From the NCBI GenBank assembly GCA_002449575.1, contig DJXC01000075.1, forward strand, positions 1-8,739: a DNA stretch of 8,739 bases. The letters are read 5' to 3'. Under the pieces are notes generated by a model, which made no database searches, was not told the origin of the DNA, and saw nothing but the letters and a program-made list of their open reading frames with translations. Positions 7,254 through 8,739 of this stretch are shown one piece after another (position 1 is the stretch's first letter; each line of letters begins with the position of its first letter). Source of the stretch: Ruminococcus sp. UBA7014 (GTDB lineage Bacteria; Bacillota; Clostridia; Oscillospirales; Ruminococcaceae). The position numbers and the translations under genes are program-made.

Positions 7254-7260
7254 TCCTCCC
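7254..7260 (-). promoter_or_regulatory. Ribosome binding site that fixes the TTG start of glgB
   Basis: On the minus strand GGGAGGA, followed by a 7-nt spacer and TTG. No ATG or GTG start is comparably placed, so the non-ATG start is well supported. Confidence 0.85.
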
Positions 7261-7283
7261 TGTGAAAAAAGATTGAAAAATAC

Positions 7284-7312
7284 TTGCATATTTCTGTGAA
7301 ATCTGCTATAAT
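7284..7312 (+). promoter_or_regulatory. Promoter reading right, probably for the TetR-family gene
   Basis: -35 TTGCAT (7284-7289), a 17-nt spacer, and consensus -10 TATAAT (7307-7312). The predicted start is near 7319, which gives an unusually long leader of about 170 nt before the ATG at 7490. No better plus-strand promoter was seen closer to the gene. The promoter lies inside the predicted glgB leader and faces the glgB promoter. Confidence 0.65.
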
Positions 7313-7321
7313 AGAATCAAT

Positions 7322-7371
7322 ACCCATAAAGATATATTTTATGATATTATTATAATATGTATAGCATGGGT
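7322..7371. repeat. Nested inverted repeats in the glgB/TetR control region
   Basis: An outer pair ACCCAT (7322-7327) / ATGGGT (7366-7371) encloses a perfect 15-nt palindrome ATATTAT-T-ATAATAT (7344-7358). The segment lies entirely within the zone where the two predicted leader RNAs overlap, so both transcripts would carry this foldable stretch. It could be a regulator-binding site, an RNA structure, or a by-product of AT richness. Confidence 0.4.
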
Positions 7372-7389
7372 TTTCGCAAGCCTGTTTTT

Positions 7390-7418
7390 ATTATAGTCCG
7401 TTTTCCAGAATGATGCAA
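7390..7418 (-). promoter_or_regulatory. Promoter of glgB
   Basis: On the minus strand, -35 TTGCAT (7418-7413), a 17-nt spacer, and consensus -10 TATAAT (7395-7390). The predicted start is near 7383, with a leader of about 137 nt to the TTG start. A weaker alternative exists nearer the gene (TTGCGA at 7379-7374, TATAAT at 7354-7349), but its spacer is 19 nt. Confidence 0.68.
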
Positions 7419-7437
7419 TCTGTATTTTTTAACAACC

Positions 7438-7451
7438 GTCGTGTAAACGAC
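7438..7451. promoter_or_regulatory. Candidate TetR-family operator GTCGT-GTAA-ACGAC
   Basis: A 14-bp near-palindrome with two perfect 5-bp arms and a 4-bp centre. It is G/C-containing in an otherwise very AT-rich spacer. It sits 20 bp upstream of the glgB -35 box and about 40 bp before the regulator's ATG. TetR-family proteins commonly bind such short palindromes next to their own genes. Which gene it would control is inference. Confidence 0.45.
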
Positions 7452-7489
7452 AAAAAACAAAATCAATCTATTTTGAAAGGAGGGAAATT

Positions 7490-8083
7490 ATGGACTTAAG
7501 ACAACAGCGCACCAGACGAAACATTGTCAACGCATTCCTTGCGCTGCGAAGTGAAAAGCCGCTCGAAAAAATTACCATCCGTGAACTTGCCGAAAAAGCA
7601 CCAATTCATAAAGCAACATTCTACCTGCATTATCATGACATCTATGAGCTTTCTGAATCGCTGGAAAAAGAAGTGATTGATGATATTCTTCATGGGCTTT
7701 CTGACCCTGCTATGCTGCTGACAGATGCTGACCGCTTCAATGAAGAATTGTACTGCCTGCTGATGGCAAACGAAAGTCTGCTCAGTATTCTGTTTTCTGA
7801 CAGCCGTTCCGGTATGCTTGCTTACAGACTGGAAACCTGCCTGAAAGAATATATCTTTTCCCGGCATGAAGACTGGAACTGTCTGGAAATTAACGTCATT
7901 CTGACTTATCTGATTCACGGCGCATATGTGACCTATATGCAGTACCGCAATACACAGCCTAAAGAAGTCCTGCTCATGATTAATAATATGGCAGCTTCTG
8001 TCCTGCGTAAATATGCCGGCAGTACATCCTTTGTTTCTGATGTTGCCTTGCATAAAGCTTATATCAGTGATTTGCAGAAATAA
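7490..8083 (+). CDS. TetR/AcrR-family transcriptional regulator
   Basis: A 197-residue DNA-binding repressor-type protein. The N-terminal helix-turn-helix occupies about residues 8-52, with the typical ITIRELAEKAPIHKATFYLH (28-47) followed by YHDIYEL. The rest is a mostly helical ligand-binding/dimerisation region of the kind found in small Firmicutes TetR proteins. It contains no motif that tells the ligand. The ATG is preceded by AAAGGAGG (7476-7483) with a 6-nt spacer, so the start is firm. The gene is divergent from glgB and stands alone, with an AT-rich spacer after it. A candidate operator lies just upstream at 7438-7451, so autoregulation and control of glgB are reasonable inferences; control of the downstream pilC gene is less likely, given that gene's own distant promoter. 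Confidence 0.9.
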   Translation: MDLRQQRTRRNIVNAFLALRSEKPLEKITIRELAEKAPIHKATFYLHYHDIYELSESLEKEVIDDILHGLSDPAMLLTDADRFNEELYCLLMANESLLSILFSDSRSGMLAYRLETCLKEYIFSRHEDWNCLEINVILTYLIHGAYVTYMQYRNTQPKEVLLMINNMAASVLRKYAGSTSFVSDVALHKAYISDLQK

Positions 8084-8336
8084 TATTTGTTCACGATTTT
8101 ATGACAAGATTTTAAAAAATAATAAATTATGCTGAAAAAATAATATTAATTTTGTAAAATATATATAAATATTTTCGCCAAAACAGATTTTTATTTTAGT
8201 TAAATATATTTACTTATATAATAAAAAGTTCTTAATTGACTGATATTTTTTTAAAAAATATTACTTTCTGTATACCCTTCATGCCGGTTTAGTGAAAATT
8301 TCTAAAAAAAATTTCTGGATTTATGTAAAAATACAG
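8084..8336. other. AT-rich intergenic spacer between TetR and pilC genes
   Basis: About 250 nt of very AT-rich sequence with no open reading frame of useful length, no RNA gene and no recognisable riboswitch. It holds an A/T-only inverted repeat ATATTTTTT-T-AAAAAATAT (8243-8261), too weak to call a terminator with confidence. A tandem pair of AAAATTTCT (8295-8303 and 8308-8316, 13-nt period) lies just before the pilC promoter. The A and T tracts suggest curved DNA or an UP element. Confidence 0.6.
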
Positions 8337-8365
8337 TTGCATTTTTTTCAGGCAGATGGTATAAT
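8337..8365 (+). promoter_or_regulatory. Strong promoter for the pilC-like gene, with extended -10
   Basis: -35 TTGCAT (8337-8342), a 17-nt spacer, and -10 TATAAT (8360-8365) preceded directly by TGG, an extended -10 (TGn). The predicted start is near 8372, with a leader of about 72 nt. A small inverted repeat TATGC-TGAATT-GCATA (8382-8397) falls at the beginning of the leader. Confidence 0.75.
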
Positions 8366-8443
8366 TAAGATACTGGGATATTATGCTGAATTGCATATTG
8401 TCCAAAAACTTTATGCAGCTTAAATTTTATTGGAGGTGGTCGA

Positions 8444-8739
8444 ATGAAAAGTTTTTCCTATGTTGCTACTACAACAACTGGTAAACAGGTCAGAGGTACT
8501 GTCAATGCGGATGATATCAAGGAATTTCAGAAGCAAATGAAAGACAAAGGCTATACTGTTACCAAATACGAGGAAAAAGAAATCGAGAAGAAAAAGACTA
8601 TCAAGAACTTTAAAACCAAAGACCTTGCGTTTAACTGCCGTCAGCTTGCTGCAATGCTGACTTCCGGTCTGACTCTGGTAAAAGCCCTTGATATTCTGAG
8701 CAAGGAACAGCCGACACAAGATGCTAAGGAAGTATGGCA
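8444..8739 (+). CDS. PilC/GspF-like type IV pilus or type II secretion inner-membrane protein, 5' part only
   Basis: The first 98 codons are present; the gene continues beyond the right edge. The N-terminus MKSFSYVATTTTGKQVRGTV, followed by a basic and acidic helical stretch (about 42-58), is the cytoplasmic lead-in typical of PilC/GspF proteins. From about residue 58, TKDLAFNCRQLAAMLTSGL matches the start of the T2SF domain (consensus F-x-RQLAxLLxxGxPLxxAL), with the later part VKALDILSKEQ. This polytopic protein is the membrane platform that works with the PilB/PilT ATPases to assemble or retract pili. The ATG is preceded by GGAGGTGGTC, an almost complete match to the anti-Shine-Dalgarno, with a 7-nt spacer after GGAGG. 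Its own strong promoter lies upstream and no pilB precedes it, so here pilC appears to be the first gene of its transcript. The transmembrane segments lie outside the window. Confidence 0.88.
   Translation, partial: MKSFSYVATTTTGKQVRGTVNADDIKEFQKQMKDKGYTVTKYEEKEIEKKKTIKNFKTKDLAFNCRQLAAMLTSGLTLVKALDILSKEQPTQDAKEVW

Noticed and set aside
7247..7327. ATG-started 27-residue N-terminal extension of glgB
   Set aside because: The frame is open but the ATG at 7327 has no ribosome binding site. The TTG at 7246 has a perfect GGGAGGA at ideal spacing and yields the family-like N-terminus.
7319..7489. Long TetR leader as a riboswitch, T-box or leader-peptide attenuator
   Set aside because: No conserved riboswitch core or T-box sequence is visible. 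The only short frame (ATG at 7366, 15 codons) has no ribosome binding site, and no terminator hairpin with a U-run is present.
7496..8053. Long open frame (185 codons) antisense to the TetR gene
   Set aside because: It lies wholly within a convincing TetR coding sequence, has no ribosome binding site, and its translation resembles no protein family I know.
8243..8261. Inverted repeat ATATTTTTT/AAAAAATAT as a terminator of the TetR gene
   Set aside because: The stem is A/T only, with essentially no loop. Such repeats are expected in a spacer this AT-rich, so it is mentioned only as part of the spacer.
8372..8443. c-di-GMP riboswitch in the pilC leader
   Set aside because: Such riboswitches do precede pilus genes in Clostridia, but the leader of about 72 nt shows no GEMM-type core sequence.
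8420..8719. Open frame antisense to the pilC-like gene
   Set aside because: It is a shadow of the PilC frame; the plus strand has the ribosome binding site, promoter and family motifs.
1..8739. Mobile elements, CRISPR arrays, tRNA or rRNA genes
   Set aside because: No transposase, integrase, terminal repeats, regularly spaced repeats or structured RNA sequences were seen on either strand.

Overview
The window looks like a chromosomal segment of a low-to-mid GC Gram-positive anaerobe of the class Clostridia, most likely Ruminococcus-like (Oscillospiraceae). Supporting signs are AT-rich spacers, strong GGAGG-type ribosome binding sites, a Gram-positive signal peptide plus an LPXTG-like wall-sorting tail, a clostridial-type COG0523 GTPase, and a type IV pilus/type II secretion PilC-like gene. 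The taxonomic placement is inference. I see no phage, insertion sequence, CRISPR array, tRNA or rRNA.

Layout, left to right. (1) 1-209, minus: start of a CobW/COG0523 metal-chaperone GTPase with its own promoter, cut by the window edge. (2) 341-5332, minus: a compact operon read as galactokinase-family kinase -> wall-anchored NagZ-type family 3 glycosidase -> UDP-glucose 4-epimerase (galE) -> small DUF2500-like membrane protein. The kinase stop and glycosidase start overlap by 4 nt, and the other gaps are 17 and 23 nt. A promoter and an inverted repeat lie upstream of the kinase. (3) 5447-7246, minus: glgB, the glycogen branching enzyme, starting at a TTG with a perfect Shine-Dalgarno. (4) 7490-8083, plus: a TetR/AcrR-family regulator, oriented away from glgB. 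(5) 8084-8443: a very AT-rich spacer ending in a strong promoter. (6) 8444-8739, plus: start of a PilC/GspF-like pilus-assembly membrane protein, cut by the window edge.

How the genes fit together. The kinase, glycosidase and GalE suggest a module that releases a sugar at the cell surface and channels it through UDP-hexose interconversion. No galT is present. The kinase has a substituted sugar-binding motif (GNHTDH instead of GEHTDY). GalE has Ser at the position equivalent to E. coli Tyr299, which is expected to admit N-acetylated UDP-sugars. The glycosidase has the NagZ Asp-His dyad typical of N-acetylglucosaminidases. The module may therefore concern N-acetylhexosamines as much as galactose (inference). 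glgB and the TetR gene flank a shared control region in which the two best promoters face each other, so their 5' leaders should be complementary over about 65 nt.

The five best promoters in the window all have a TTGCAA/TTGCAT -35 box exactly 17 nt from the -10 box. Two of them (cobW and pilC) also share the 12-mer AAAATTTCTGGA exactly 17 nt upstream of the -35. These are the least expected signals I found. Otherwise the window is ordinary carbohydrate metabolism, and I did not find a clearly new system.
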